Source: Streptomyces pseudovenezuelae | GTDB taxonomy: Bacteria > Actinomycetota > Actinomycetes > Streptomycetales > Streptomycetaceae | Length of the DNA: 64,000 bases | Reading direction: 5' to 3' | Assembly (NCBI RefSeq): GCF_001513955.1 | Contig: NZ_KQ948145.1 | Location: forward strand, 986,393 to 1,050,392 | Part shown: piece after piece, positions 1 to 8,776 of the stretch | Numbering within the stretch: the first letter of the stretch is position 1 | How the letters are laid out: each line of letters opens with the position of its first letter | Notes under the pieces: model-generated | What the model was told of the DNA's origin: nothing | What the model saw: only the letters and a program-made list of their open reading frames with translations | Databases searched by the model: none | Translations under genes and position numbers: made by a program

Positions 1-132
1 GGCCATCTGCCGTCCGAGCTCGGAGAGGTGGTAGCCGGCGAGACGGCCGTAGAGGACCCCGTCGGGGTTGGCGACCTCGCCGTGCCGCATGAGGTGGACG
101 ACGGTGATGTCGCTGTTGGTCGGGGTGCTCAT
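1..132 (-). CDS. Histidine phosphatase family protein (N-terminal part, cut by window edge)
   Basis: Only the first 44 codons are inside the window. The product begins [20 protein letters not shown]; the Arg-His-Gly-Glu at residues 16-19 is the phosphohistidine motif of the histidine phosphatase (phosphoglycerate mutase-like) superfamily, followed by the usual Leu-Tyr-Gly-Arg segment. The ATG overlaps the hemL stop codon (ATGA), so the gene is translationally coupled to hemL and lies downstream in the same operon. The substrate cannot be told from this fragment. Confidence 0.85.
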   Translation of the reverse strand, partial: MSTPTNSDITVVHLMRHGEVANPDGVLYGRLAGYHLSELGRQMA

Positions 133-1448
133 GCTGCCGTGGCCTCCGCCGCCGCTCGGGCCGCCGCCGGAAGGGCGTCGGCGATCCGCTGAACCGCCTG
201 CTCGTCGTGGGCCGTGGAGACGAACCACGACTCGAAGGAGGACGGCGGCAGGTAGACGCCGTTCTCCAGAAGGGAGTGGAAGAAGGCGGTGTAGCGGAAG
301 GACTCCTGCGCCTTGGCGTCCTCGTAGTCGCGCACCGGCCGGTCGGTGAAGAACACCGAGAACATGTTGGAGGCGCTCTGCACGGTGTGCGCGACGCCCT
401 CCTTGCCGAGCGCCTCGGAGACCAGCGACTGGATCTGCTCGGAGACGGCGTCGACCTTGACGTAGGCCGCGTCGTCGAGCAGCCGCAGCTGGGCCAGTCC
501 GGCGGCGGTGGCGACCGGGTTACCGGAGAGGGTGCCGGCCTGGTAGACGGGCCCGGCGGGGGCGAGGTGGGCCATGACGTCCGCGCGGCCACCGAAGGCG
601 GCGGCGGGGAACCCGCCCCCCATGACCTTCCCGAAGGTCAGGAGATCGGCCTTGACCCCGTCGATCCCGTACCAGCCGCTCCGGCTGGTACGGAACCCGG
701 TCATGACCTCGTCGGAGATGTAGAGGGCGCCGTTCTGCGCGCAGGCGTCCTTCAGCCCCTGGTTGAACCCGGGCAGGGGCGGCACGACGCCCATGTTCCC
801 GGGCGAGGCCTCGGTGATGACGCAGGCGATCTCTCCGGGGTGCCGGTGGAAGGCCTCGTGGACGGCTTCGAGATCGTTGTACGGCAGCACGATCGTGTCG
901 CCGGCCTGGGCACCGGTGACGCCGGGGGTGTCGGGCAGCGCGAAGGTGGCCACTCCGCTGCCGGCCGCGGCGAGCAGGGAGTCGACGTGACCGTGGTAAC
1001 ACCCGGCGAACTTGATGACCTTGGTGCGCCGGGTGAAGCCGCGGGCGAGCCGGATGGCGGACATGGTGGCCTCGGTCCCGCTGGAGACGAGCCGCACCTG
1101 GTCGACCGGCTCGACCCGGGCGACGATCTCCTCGGCGAGCGCGACCTCGCCCTCGCCGGGGGTGCCGAAGGAGGTGCCTTTCGACACCGCCTCCTGGACG
1201 GCGGCGATCACCTCGGGGTGGGAGTGCCCGAGGATCATGGGTCCCCAGGAGCAGACGAGGTCGACGTACTCGCGACCGTCGGCGTCGGTCAGGTAGGGCC
1301 CGGTGCCGGACACCATGAAGCGGGGGGTGCCGCCCACCGCACGGAAGGCGCGGACCGGGGAGTTCACGCCGCCGGGCGTGACGGCGGACGCGCGGTCGAA
1401 CAGGGCCTGCGAGACAGGCGCATCGTACGAATAGGGCAATTCACTCAT
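129..1448 (-). CDS. hemL: Glutamate-1-semialdehyde 2,1-aminomutase
   Basis: HemL is a PLP enzyme that turns glutamate-1-semialdehyde into 5-aminolevulinate, the second step of the C5 tetrapyrrole route started by HemA (encoded at 49.6 kb). The 439-residue product has the normal family length, an early [12 protein letters not shown] segment (residues 24-35), the [10 protein letters not shown] motif (122-131) and the PLP lysine at about residue 274 in TFGKVMGGG. The ATG at 1448 was chosen because the protein then starts [13 protein letters not shown] at the natural domain boundary and has a GGAGAAG upstream; a longer reading upstream has no recognisable similarity. It is followed directly by the phosphatase gene with a 4-base overlap. 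Confidence 0.96.
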   Translation of the reverse strand: MSELPYSYDAPVSQALFDRASAVTPGGVNSPVRAFRAVGGTPRFMVSGTGPYLTDADGREYVDLVCSWGPMILGHSHPEVIAAVQEAVSKGTSFGTPGEGEVALAEEIVARVEPVDQVRLVSSGTEATMSAIRLARGFTRRTKVIKFAGCYHGHVDSLLAAAGSGVATFALPDTPGVTGAQAGDTIVLPYNDLEAVHEAFHRHPGEIACVITEASPGNMGVVPPLPGFNQGLKDACAQNGALYISDEVMTGFRTSRSGWYGIDGVKADLLTFGKVMGGGFPAAAFGGRADVMAHLAPAGPVYQAGTLSGNPVATAAGLAQLRLLDDAAYVKVDAVSEQIQSLVSEALGKEGVAHTVQSASNMFSVFFTDRPVRDYEDAKAQESFRYTAFFHSLLENGVYLPPSSFESWFVSTAHDEQAVQRIADALPAAARAAAEATAA

Positions 1449-1961
1449 ATCCTGCGACTTCTCCGACCTTCTCCGGTTTGTTCGGCTTTCTCGGATCCCG
1501 TTGCCGGTGACTACCTCAGGGTAGGCCAGCCCTCGAAACCTCCCGGCGCCCCGCGATCTGCGAAACTGAATGCAGATACACACAGCTCACGGAGACGATG
1601 GCACGGAGCCGGTTGTTCAGGGGCTGCGAAGATCCTGCGGACAGGTGTTTCAGCGCACGTTTCGGCGGGCGGCCGTGGGGGAGGTCACTGACACGATGAT
1701 CGGGTTGCGCGGCGGGGGTCACGCATCCTAGAAAAGCAGTCGGGTGGAGATATGCATCGCGGTGGCGGACTGGGCGAGGGGACCGACGACCTGGGTCCTC
1801 GACGTGCCCGGCGGGGAAGGCACCGGCGCGAGGCGGAGGAAGCGGCCGAGACACGTCAGGGACGCAGTGCCTCGGGCACCCCGGATGAGTCGGAACGCGA
1901 CGAGCGACGTATCGAACGTCGGATCGATCCGTTGAGGGCGGGAAGCAGGAATGGTGGTCGG
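1449..1961. other. Intergenic region between hemL and the divergent hypothetical gene
   Basis: About 510 bases lie between the two divergent genes. The frame continuous with the rightward gene stays open back to an ATG at 1752, but about a third of its codons end in A or T there, unlike the coding region downstream, so I read it as mostly non-coding promoter and leader DNA. I saw no convincing RNA gene, repeat or promoter hexamer pair. Confidence 0.5.
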
Positions 1962-2399
1962 GTGGGGGTGACGTACAAGTACTTCGGCGCGCCCGACGGC
2001 GCGACCGCGGCCCGTGTCCCGATCTCGATGCGCCCCGAGGAACTCGGCGGCGACGAGCTCGGCATGAACGGCATGTTCACCAAGATCAAGCCGGAGACCA
2101 TGGCGGCCATGGTCCTCACCGGCATCGAGGGCGTCCCCCTCCACAAGGTCCCCCCGCTCGAACTGGTCGTCCTGCACCCCGACTACGCGGTGGTCAAGCT
2201 CCCCATGACGGTCGTGGACCCCCTGCGCGGCATAGGCGAGGAAGCGGTCGGCGCGGCGGCGTTCATCTGGTCGACGGTCCCCGACCGGGGCGGCCCCCGG
2301 GACGCGTTCAACGTGTACCAACTGCTGCACGAGTGGCAGGACTTCAGCCACCGTCTTCATGAGGCGGGGCATCAGCCGTACTGCCTGGTGTGGCCCTGA
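1962..2399 (+). CDS. Conserved hypothetical protein
   Basis: The product of about 145 residues begins (M)GVTYKYFGAPDGATAARV and ends HQPYCLVWP. It has no signal peptide or membrane segment. I do not recognise a domain of known function; the protein appears to be a soluble actinobacterial hypothetical. The start is uncertain: GTG at 1962 (AGGA 11 bases upstream) or GTG at 1968 fit, while the frame is open to an ATG at 1752 whose extra residues are arginine-rich and use atypical third positions. A perfect terminator palindrome follows 12 bases behind the stop. Confidence 0.7.
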   Translation: MGVTYKYFGAPDGATAARVPISMRPEELGGDELGMNGMFTKIKPETMAAMVLTGIEGVPLHKVPPLELVVLHPDYAVVKLPMTVVDPLRGIGEEAVGAAAFIWSTVPDRGGPRDAFNVYQLLHEWQDFSHRLHEAGHQPYCLVWP

Positions 2400-2411
2400 C
2401 CTGACGGTTTC

Positions 2412-2449
2412 ACGAGGCGGGCGGGGGCAGCTGCCCCCGCCCGCCTCGT
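2412..2449. terminator. Bidirectional terminator, 38-base perfect palindrome
   Basis: Two 19-base arms (starting ACGAGGCGGGCGGGGG) are perfect complements with no loop bases between them, centred at 2430/2431. It lies between convergent genes (hypothetical gene ending 2399 and the GH1 gene ending 2463), so it can stop transcription from both sides. Confidence 0.85.
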
Positions 2450-2462
2450 TCCGTTCCCTCGC

Positions 2463-3821
2463 TCAGGCCGCCTTGCGGCCCCTTTCCCGGTGCGCCCGGA
2501 TGACGTCCGCGTACCGGTGTCCCGTGCCCTTGATCGTCCGTCGCTGGGTCTCGTAGTCGACGTGGACGAGGCCGAAGCGCTTGTCGTAGCCGTAGGCCCA
2601 TTCGAAGTTGTCCAGCAGGGACCAGGCGAAGTAGCCGGCCAGCGGGGCGCCCTTGCGGGCGGCGGACGCGCAGGCGGCCAGGTGGTCGAGCAGGTACTGC
2701 TGGCGTTCGGGGTCGTCGACCGTCCCGTCGGGGCGTACGACGTCGGGGTAGGCGGAGCCGTTCTCGGTGACGTAGAGCTTGCGGGCGCCGTACTCGTCGG
2801 TGAGGCGGAGCAGCAGGGTCTCGATGCCGTTCGCGTCGATCTCCCAGTCCATGCCGGTGCGCGGGACGCCGGGGCGGGGGATCTGGCGGGCCCGGGGCGC
2901 CGGACCGGTGGGGTCGTCGGCCACGGTGAGCGGCATGTAGTAGTTGAGTCCGAGCCAGTCCAGGGGGGCGGCGATCGTCGCCAGGTCGCCGGCCCGTTCG
3001 GGGAGTTCGACCCCGTAGACCTCGCGCATGTCCGCCGGGAAACCGCGGCCGTGGACCGGGTCGAGCCACCAGCGGTTGGTGTGGCCGTCCATGCGGCGGG
3101 CGGCGGCGAGGTCCTCCGGGCTGTCGGTGGCCGCGTGGACCGTGGAGAGGTTGGTGACGAGGCCGACCTGGGCGGACGGGGACGCGGCGCGGATCGCCTG
3201 GGCGGCGAGGCCGTGGCCGAGGAGCAGGTGGTAGGAGGCCCGGACGGCGGCCGTGAGGTCCCTCAGGCCGGGGGCCATCGTGCCTTCCAGGTGGCCGATC
3301 CAGGCCGAGCACAGGGGTTCGTTGAGCGTGGTCCAGTGCCGCACCCTGTCCCCCAGGCGCCCGGCCACGACCTCGGCGTACGCCGCGAAGTGCTCGGCGG
3401 TCTCGCGCGCGGGCCAGCCGCCGCGGTCCTGGAGCACCTGGGGCAGGTCCCAGTGGTAGAGGGTCACGGACGGGGTGATGCCGGCGGCCAGCAGGGCGTC
3501 GATCAACTCGTCGTAGAAGTCGAGGCCCTTGGGGTTGACCGGGCCGTCGCCCCCGGGCATCACGCGCGGCCAGGCGACGGACAGCCGGTAGGCGTTGGTG
3601 CCGAGCCGGCGCATGAGGCCGATGTCCTCGCGCCAGCGATGGTAGTGGTCGCAGGCGACGTCGCCGGTGTCGCCGCCCGCGACCTTGCCGGGGGTGTGCG
3701 AGAAGGTGTCCCAGATCGACGGCGAGCGGCCGTCCTCCGCCACGGCTCCCTCGATCTGGTAGGCCGCCGTGGCCGTGCCCCACAGGAAGTCGTGCGGGAG
3801 TGCGGCGAGGTCGATGCTCAC
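2463..3821 (-). CDS. Glycoside hydrolase family 1 beta-glucosidase
   Basis: A cytoplasmic 452-residue GH1 enzyme that should cleave beta-linked disaccharides such as cellobiose after uptake. It starts at the [11 protein letters not shown] segment near residues 12-22 typical of GH1, has the acid/base Glu168 in TLNEP and the nucleophile Glu353 in [10 protein letters not shown]. No signal peptide is present. The GTG at 3821 has AAAGGA 6 bases upstream; a further in-frame GTG at 3845 overlaps the permease stop and lacks a good ribosome site. It is the last gene of the ABC transporter operon, which supports a disaccharide role; the exact sugar is inferred. Confidence 0.93.
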   Translation of the reverse strand: MSIDLAALPHDFLWGTATAAYQIEGAVAEDGRSPSIWDTFSHTPGKVAGGDTGDVACDHYHRWREDIGLMRRLGTNAYRLSVAWPRVMPGGDGPVNPKGLDFYDELIDALLAAGITPSVTLYHWDLPQVLQDRGGWPARETAEHFAAYAEVVAGRLGDRVRHWTTLNEPLCSAWIGHLEGTMAPGLRDLTAAVRASYHLLLGHGLAAQAIRAASPSAQVGLVTNLSTVHAATDSPEDLAAARRMDGHTNRWWLDPVHGRGFPADMREVYGVELPERAGDLATIAAPLDWLGLNYYMPLTVADDPTGPAPRARQIPRPGVPRTGMDWEIDANGIETLLLRLTDEYGARKLYVTENGSAYPDVVRPDGTVDDPERQQYLLDHLAACASAARKGAPLAGYFAWSLLDNFEWAYGYDKRFGLVHVDYETQRRTIKGTGHRYADVIRAHRERGRKAA

Positions 3822-3841
3822 GGAAGTCCTTTCAAGGTCGG

Positions 3842-4702
3842 TCACTTGACGGCGCCCGCCGTCAGCCCGGCGACGAGATAGCGCTGGAGCAGCAGGAACC
3901 CGGCGACCACGGGCACGCTGACGACCAGCGAGGCGGCCATGATCTGGTTCCAGTACACGTTGTTGAGCGTGGAGTAGCCCTGGAGTCCGACGGCGAGGGT
4001 GCGGGTGGTGTCGTTGGTCATGACGGAGGCGAAGAGCACCTCGCCCCAGGCGGTCATGAAGGCGTAGACCGCGACCGCGACGATCCCGGGGATCGCGGCG
4101 GGCACGACGACCCGGAAGAGCGCGCCGAGCGGCCCGCAGCCGTCGACCAGCGCGGCCTCGTCCAGGTCGCGCGGCACCGAGTCGAAGTACCCGATCAGCA
4201 TCCAGATGGAGAAGGGCAGGGAGAAGGTCAGATACGTCAGGATCAGCCCGCCGCGCGAGCCGAACAGGGCGATGCCGGTGGCGTTGCCGATGTTGACGTA
4301 GATCAGGAAGAGGGGCAGCAGGAAGAGGATGCCCGGGAACATCTGTGTGGAGAGCACGGTCACCGTGAAGACCCGCTTGCCGCGGAACTCGTAGCGGCTG
4401 ACGGCGTACGCGGCGAACACCGCGATCACCACCGAGCAGACGGTCGCCGCGCCCGCCACGACCAGCGAGTTCACGAAGTAGCGTGCCAGCGGGATCGTGG
4501 ACCAGATGTCGATGTACGGACGGATCGTCACCTCGCTCGGCAGCCAGTGGAACTCGCCCGTGACGTCCGCGAGCGGCTTCAGCGAGCTGGAGACCATGAC
4601 GTACACCGGCAGCAGGACGAAGCCGGTGAGCAGGGTGAGGAAGATCCGCCGGGACCAGAAGAACGAACGCGGCGGTGCCATGGGCGAGTTGGTGCTAGCC
4701 AT
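3842..4702 (-). CDS. Sugar ABC transporter permease, MalG type (CUT1)
   Basis: The 286-residue membrane protein has six predicted hydrophobic segments beginning at [17 protein letters not shown] and a C-terminal-half EAA loop reading [20 protein letters not shown], which contacts the ATPase subunit. It is the second permease of the cluster, overlapping the upstream permease by 8 bases and followed by the GH1 gene. With the MalF-type partner it forms the membrane channel of a carbohydrate importer. Confidence 0.93.
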   Translation of the reverse strand: MASTNSPMAPPRSFFWSRRIFLTLLTGFVLLPVYVMVSSSLKPLADVTGEFHWLPSEVTIRPYIDIWSTIPLARYFVNSLVVAGAATVCSVVIAVFAAYAVSRYEFRGKRVFTVTVLSTQMFPGILFLLPLFLIYVNIGNATGIALFGSRGGLILTYLTFSLPFSIWMLIGYFDSVPRDLDEAALVDGCGPLGALFRVVVPAAIPGIVAVAVYAFMTAWGEVLFASVMTNDTTRTLAVGLQGYSTLNNVYWNQIMAASLVVSVPVVAGFLLLQRYLVAGLTAGAVK

Positions 4703-5687
4703 GGGCCGGCTTCCTTCCCCGGGAGGTCAGCAGGAGGTAGACGCCCGTCACCACGAGCAGGAACAGCAGCAGGAGTACGGACATGGCGGAGCCGGTGCCG
4801 AAGTTCCAGGTGACGAAGGACGCCTGGTAGATGTGGACCGAGATGAGGTCCGCGGCCTCCGGGGCCGACTTGCCGAACAGGACGAACGGCGTGTTGAAGT
4901 CGTTGAAGGTCCAGAGGAAGAGGACCAGGAGCAGCACCTGGTTGACGGGGCGCAGGGACGGCAGCGTGATGCGGCGGATCTGCTGCCACATCCCGGCGCC
5001 GTCCAGGGCCGCCGCCTCGTACAGCTCGCCCGGGATGTTCTGCAGGCCGGCCATCACGATGAGGAAGGCGAACGGCCAGCCCTTCCACACAGACACCGTG
5101 AGCAGCGCGTAGAAGCTGTTGTCGCCGATCAGCCAGAAGGACGGCTTGTCGGTGAGGTGGAGCTGGTCGTGCAGGACGTGGTTCACCAGGCCGTTGTCGT
5201 GCTGGAACATGAACACCCAGGTGATGACGGCCGCGTAGACCGGCAGGGCGTACGGGATGAGGAACAGCGCGCGCAGCAGGCCCCGGCCGCGGAAGGTGTC
5301 CTGGAGATAGACCGCCGCCGCCGTGCCGATCAGCCAGCACAGGCCGACCGACAGCAGCGTGAAGGCCACGGTGACGAGGAACGAGTGCAGCAGCGCCTCG
5401 CCGACCGGGGCGTCGAAGTCCACCGACACCTTGTAGTTGTCGAGGCCGGACCAGGGCGCGGTGCCCCAGTCGCGGATGTAGAACTGCGTGAGCTCCTTGA
5501 AGCTCATCACGATGCCGATGACCATCGGCACCAGGTGGACCAGGAGTTCGAGGAGCAGGGCCGGCAGCAGGAGCAGGTACGGCAGGCCGATGCGGCGGAT
5601 CCTTCCGGGGCGGCGGCGGGGATGCGGATGCGCCGCCCCGGAAGGGGTCTCGCCCACGGCCGCCTCGGCGGGCGCGGTGGTGGTCAT
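4695..5687 (-). CDS. Sugar ABC transporter permease, MalF type (CUT1)
   Basis: The 330-residue product has a short proline/arginine-rich cytoplasmic N-terminus followed by hydrophobic helices (first: LPYLLLLPALLLELLVHLVP) and the EAA loop EAAALDGAGMWQQIRRITLP. The ATG at 5687 (MTTTAPAEAA) lies 5 bases behind the stop of the binding protein; an overlapping GTG at 5696 is an alternative. It pairs with the MalG-type permease downstream. The cluster encodes no ATPase. Confidence 0.92.
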   Translation of the reverse strand: MTTTAPAEAAVGETPSGAAHPHPRRRPGRIRRIGLPYLLLLPALLLELLVHLVPMVIGIVMSFKELTQFYIRDWGTAPWSGLDNYKVSVDFDAPVGEALLHSFLVTVAFTLLSVGLCWLIGTAAAVYLQDTFRGRGLLRALFLIPYALPVYAAVITWVFMFQHDNGLVNHVLHDQLHLTDKPSFWLIGDNSFYALLTVSVWKGWPFAFLIVMAGLQNIPGELYEAAALDGAGMWQQIRRITLPSLRPVNQVLLLVLFLWTFNDFNTPFVLFGKSAPEAADLISVHIYQASFVTWNFGTGSAMSVLLLLFLLVVTGVYLLLTSRGRKPAHG

Positions 5688-5692
5688 CGTGC

Positions 5693-7009
5693 TCACTTCG
5701 TCGGCATCTGCTGCTGGGCCTTCTCCAGCGCCGCCTTGACCGACTCGGTGGTGACCGCGCGTCCGGCGGCCGCGTCGGCGAACAGGTCCTTGACGGCGGT
5801 TCCTACGGCCGTCTCGAACTGCGACTCGTCGGCGACCTGCGGCAGGGCGGCGGCGCTGGTGGCGAGGGTGTCCTTGAGGACCTTGTTGGCGCCCGAGCTG
5901 AACGTGCTGTCCGACTGCACGGTCTTCACCGGCGGGATGGAGCTGTAGGCGGTGTTGAGGATCTTCTGCTCGGCGTCGCCGGTCATGAACTTCACGAACT
6001 TCTTGGCGCCGTCGATGTTGTCGGTGTTCTTGAAGACGGCCAGGTTGATGCCCATGACGGCCGAGTTGACCTGGGTGCCGGCGCCCGGGGTGCCGGACTG
6101 CACGGGCACGGGTGCGATGCCGTACTTGTCCTCGCTCATGCCCTGGGACGTGAGGTTGGCGGAGGCGGACTGCCACAGCAGCATGGCCTGGTTGCCCTTG
6201 GCGAAGTCGCTGACGGACTGGTTCTGGGCGTACTCGGCGTCGCCGGTCGGGATGACCTTGTCCTTGGCCATGAGGTCGACGTACTGCTTGACGGCGGCCA
6301 CCACGTTGTCGTTCGCGAAGTCGGGCTTGCCGTCGGCGGTGAAGAAGTCGCCGCCGTGCTGCTTGGCGAAGACGAAGACGTGGTGGATGTTCTCCGAGAG
6401 GTTCGCGCCCTCCGCGCCGAGCGCGGACTTGCCCTTGGCCTGGATCTTCTTGCCGTCGGCGACCAGTTCGTCCCAGGTGGCCGGGGGCTTGGTGATGCCG
6501 GCGTCGGCGAAGATCTCCTTGTTGTAGTAGAGGGCGTAGGACATCGAGTAGAGCGGGACCGCGGCCGGGTCCTGGCCCTGGGCGCCGGTGGAGCCGAGCG
6601 CGGAGTCGACGAAGCGGTCCCTGCCGCCGATCGCGGCGAAGTTCTTGGCGTTCCAGGGCAGCAGCGCGCCGGTGGCCTGGAGGGAGGCGCTCCAGGTGTT
6701 GCCGATGTTGAGGACGTCGGGGCCCTGGCCCGAGGTGGTCGCGGTGAGGATGCGGTTGAGCAGGTCGGACCAGGGGACGACCTCGACCTTGACCTTGATG
6801 CCGGTCTGCTTCTCGAACTTGTCGAGCTCGGGCTGGAGGACCTTCTTGTCGACCTCGATGCTGGCGCCCTGGTTGGAGGCCCAGTAGGTCAGGGTCTTCG
6901 GCGAGTCGTTGGACCCGCCGCTCGTCGACGAGCCGCCGCCACAGGCGGTCACGAGAGTCATGAGGGAAACGGTGACCGCTCCGGCGGCCGCGGCTCGGGT
7001 TCTGCGCAT
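5693..7009 (-). CDS. Sugar ABC transporter substrate-binding lipoprotein (CUT1)
   Basis: A 438-residue extracellular solute-binding protein, family 1. The signal peptide ends in the lipobox LVTAC with the lipidated Cys23, followed by a Gly/Ser linker. The mature part begins TLTYWASNQGASIEV and contains the usual bilobal folds with YNKEIFADAGI near residue 160. It is the first gene of the leftward operon (binding protein, two permeases, GH1) and is divergent from the ROK regulator. A substrate of beta-linked oligosaccharides is inferred from the GH1 gene only. Confidence 0.93.
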   Translation of the reverse strand: MRRTRAAAAGAVTVSLMTLVTACGGGSSTSGGSNDSPKTLTYWASNQGASIEVDKKVLQPELDKFEKQTGIKVKVEVVPWSDLLNRILTATTSGQGPDVLNIGNTWSASLQATGALLPWNAKNFAAIGGRDRFVDSALGSTGAQGQDPAAVPLYSMSYALYYNKEIFADAGITKPPATWDELVADGKKIQAKGKSALGAEGANLSENIHHVFVFAKQHGGDFFTADGKPDFANDNVVAAVKQYVDLMAKDKVIPTGDAEYAQNQSVSDFAKGNQAMLLWQSASANLTSQGMSEDKYGIAPVPVQSGTPGAGTQVNSAVMGINLAVFKNTDNIDGAKKFVKFMTGDAEQKILNTAYSSIPPVKTVQSDSTFSSGANKVLKDTLATSAAALPQVADESQFETAVGTAVKDLFADAAAGRAVTTESVKAALEKAQQQMPTK

Positions 7010-7095
7010 GGCTCTGGCGTCCCTTCCAGGGAGAGACCCCTGGGCGCGTTCATTTCCCGAACACCGCCCCGGAGTTAATTTATGGCGTGATTTAA

Positions 7096-7116
7096 GACGC
7101 GAAGGAAAGTCGCGTC
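7096..7116. promoter_or_regulatory. Inverted repeat in the ABC operon/ROK divergent promoter region
   Basis: GACGCGA and TCGCGTC are perfect complementary 7-base arms separated by 7 bases. They lie 55 bases before the ROK gene start and next to an AT-rich stretch (7074-7095), unusual in this GC-rich DNA, that probably holds the leftward promoter. It is a candidate ROK operator; binding is inferred. Confidence 0.45.
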
Positions 7117-7170
7117 AAGAGTCGGCGCGGCGGTATCTTGCAGGTCGAGGCGGCGTCGGAAGGGATCCAC

Positions 7171-8430
7171 ATGGCGGGGCGGAGCGGGCGGACGGTGCGT
7201 GACCTGCGACGGGGCAATCGGACCGCCGTACTGCAACGGTTGTATTTCGACGGGCCGATGAGCCGCTTCGAGCTGGCCCCGGCCACCGGTCTGAGCGGCG
7301 GCTCCATCAGCAACGTGGTCGCGGAACTGGTCGAGGACGGCCTGGTCGAGGAGGCCGGCACCGTCGAGTCCGACGGCGGCCGCCCCCGCACCCTGCTGCG
7401 CGTCGCCCCCTCCGGCGGCCACATGATCGGCGTCGACGTCGGCGAGACCCGCGTCCGCGTCGAGCTCTTCGACCTCGCCCTCACCGAACTCGCCCGCACC
7501 GAACGGCCCCTGGAGCATCACGGCTACGACGTCGAGGTCGTCGTCGGTCACATCCGCGACGGCATCGCCGAGGTCCTCGCCGACACCGACATCACCCCCG
7601 AACAGCTGCTGGGCGTCGGCATCGGGGTCCCCGGCATCGTGGCCCCCACTCCCGAGCAGGGCGCGGTGGTACACGGCCAGACGATGGGCTGGGACGCCGT
7701 CCCGCTGGAGTCCCTGCTGCGTTCGACCTCTGAACTCCCGGATTCCGTCCCGTACTTCATCGACAACGGCGCCCGCACCCTCGGCCAGGCCGAGCTGTGG
7801 TTCGGCGCCGGCCGGGGCTCCCGCAACGCGGTCGTCGTCCTCTTCGGGTCGGGCATCGGCGCCTGTCTCGTCACCGAGGGAGTGGAGTACGGCCGCGCCC
7901 TGGAGTGGGGACATGTGACCGTGCGGGTCAGGGGACGCCGCTGCCGCTGCGGTGCGCTCGGCTGTCTGGAGGCGTACGCGGGCGCGGGCGCGCTCGTCGA
8001 CCGCTGGCGCGAGGCGGGCGGCCATCCGCCCGAGGGCACCGACGAGGAGACCGCGCTGGCCGCGCTGCTCGCCGCCGCCCACCCGGCCGGGAGCGCCGAG
8101 GCCGACCCGGTGGCCCTCGCCGTCCTGGAGGAGACCGCCGAGTACGTGGGGGCCGGACTGTCCGACCTGGTCAACCTCTTCCAGCCGGAACGCATCCTCA
8201 TCGGCGGCTGGGCCGGCCTGCAGCTCGGGCCCCGCTTCCTGCCCGCCGTACGCCGGTACGCCGACGCGTACTCCCTGCGCCACCCCGCCGCACGCGTCCG
8301 CATCGACCTCGGCGAACTCGGTCCGGACGCGGTCACCGTCGGCGCGGCGAGCCTGCCCCTCGCCGACTTCTTCGCCGGGGGCGGGCGGCGCGGCGCGCGC
8401 CGGCGGGTCCGCGCGGAGGCGAACGGCTGA
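7171..8430 (+). CDS. ROK family transcriptional regulator
   Basis: A 419-residue protein with an N-terminal winged helix-turn-helix (about residues 10-70, with SRFELAPATGLSGGSISNVV) and a C-terminal sugar-kinase-like ROK domain starting near residue 90 (MIGVDVGETRVRVELFD). The zinc-binding cluster CRCGALGCLEAY is present, as in ROK repressors. The ATG at 7171 has GGAAGGG 6 bases upstream. It is divergent from the ABC/GH1 operon and probably represses it until the sugar or a derivative is bound. Confidence 0.92.
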   Translation: MAGRSGRTVRDLRRGNRTAVLQRLYFDGPMSRFELAPATGLSGGSISNVVAELVEDGLVEEAGTVESDGGRPRTLLRVAPSGGHMIGVDVGETRVRVELFDLALTELARTERPLEHHGYDVEVVVGHIRDGIAEVLADTDITPEQLLGVGIGVPGIVAPTPEQGAVVHGQTMGWDAVPLESLLRSTSELPDSVPYFIDNGARTLGQAELWFGAGRGSRNAVVVLFGSGIGACLVTEGVEYGRALEWGHVTVRVRGRRCRCGALGCLEAYAGAGALVDRWREAGGHPPEGTDEETALAALLAAAHPAGSAEADPVALAVLEETAEYVGAGLSDLVNLFQPERILIGGWAGLQLGPRFLPAVRRYADAYSLRHPAARVRIDLGELGPDAVTVGAASLPLADFFAGGGRRGARRRVRAEANG

Positions 8431-8467
8431 CCCGCGCCGGGAGCGCGAGCGGCGCGCGCGGCCCCGG

Positions 8468-8761
8468 TCAGGCCACCGGGTCGAGGAACGTCAGTACGGA
8501 GGCGTCCTCCTCGATCAGCGGTGTGAGAGCGGCGTTGAAGGGGCCGCCGTACGGGGCCTTCAGGTGTGCCTGGAAGGCGTCCTCGTCCCGGTAGACCTCG
8601 AAGATCCAGAAGGCGCGCGGGTGGGACGCCTTGGTGTAGACGTCGAAGGCGAGGTTGCCCTCCTCCGCACGCACCTTGCCGGCGTACTCCACGATCATGC
8701 GCGCGACCTCGTCCTGCGCTCCCTCACGGGCGGTGAACTCGGCGAGCAGGGTCTTCTTCAC
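8468..8761 (-). CDS. Putative quinol monooxygenase / antibiotic biosynthesis monooxygenase (ABM) domain protein
   Basis: A 97-residue single ABM-fold protein starting MKKTLLAEFTAREGAQDEV, with the typical FDVYTKASHPRAFWIFEVYRDEDAF centre containing the conserved aromatic residues. Small dimeric proteins of this kind (YgiN-like) act on quinols or protect against reactive compounds. It sits 15 bases behind the GH32 gene on the same strand, so may be co-transcribed with it, though no functional link to fructan use is obvious. Confidence 0.85.
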   Translation of the reverse strand: MKKTLLAEFTAREGAQDEVARMIVEYAGKVRAEEGNLAFDVYTKASHPRAFWIFEVYRDEDAFQAHLKAPYGGPFNAALTPLIEEDASVLTFLDPVA

Positions 8762-8776
8762 GGTTTCGTGTCCTTG

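Noticed and set aside
207..1691. Long open frame on the plus strand opposite hemL
   Set aside because: It mirrors hemL; in GC-rich DNA the antisense frame of a real gene stays open. The protein is Gly/Val/Arg/Asp-rich with no domain.
1752..1961. N-terminal extension of the hypothetical gene to an ATG at 1752
   Set aside because: About a third of the codons end in A or T and the residues are an Arg-rich run without similarity, unlike the downstream coding part. Kept as a low-probability alternative.
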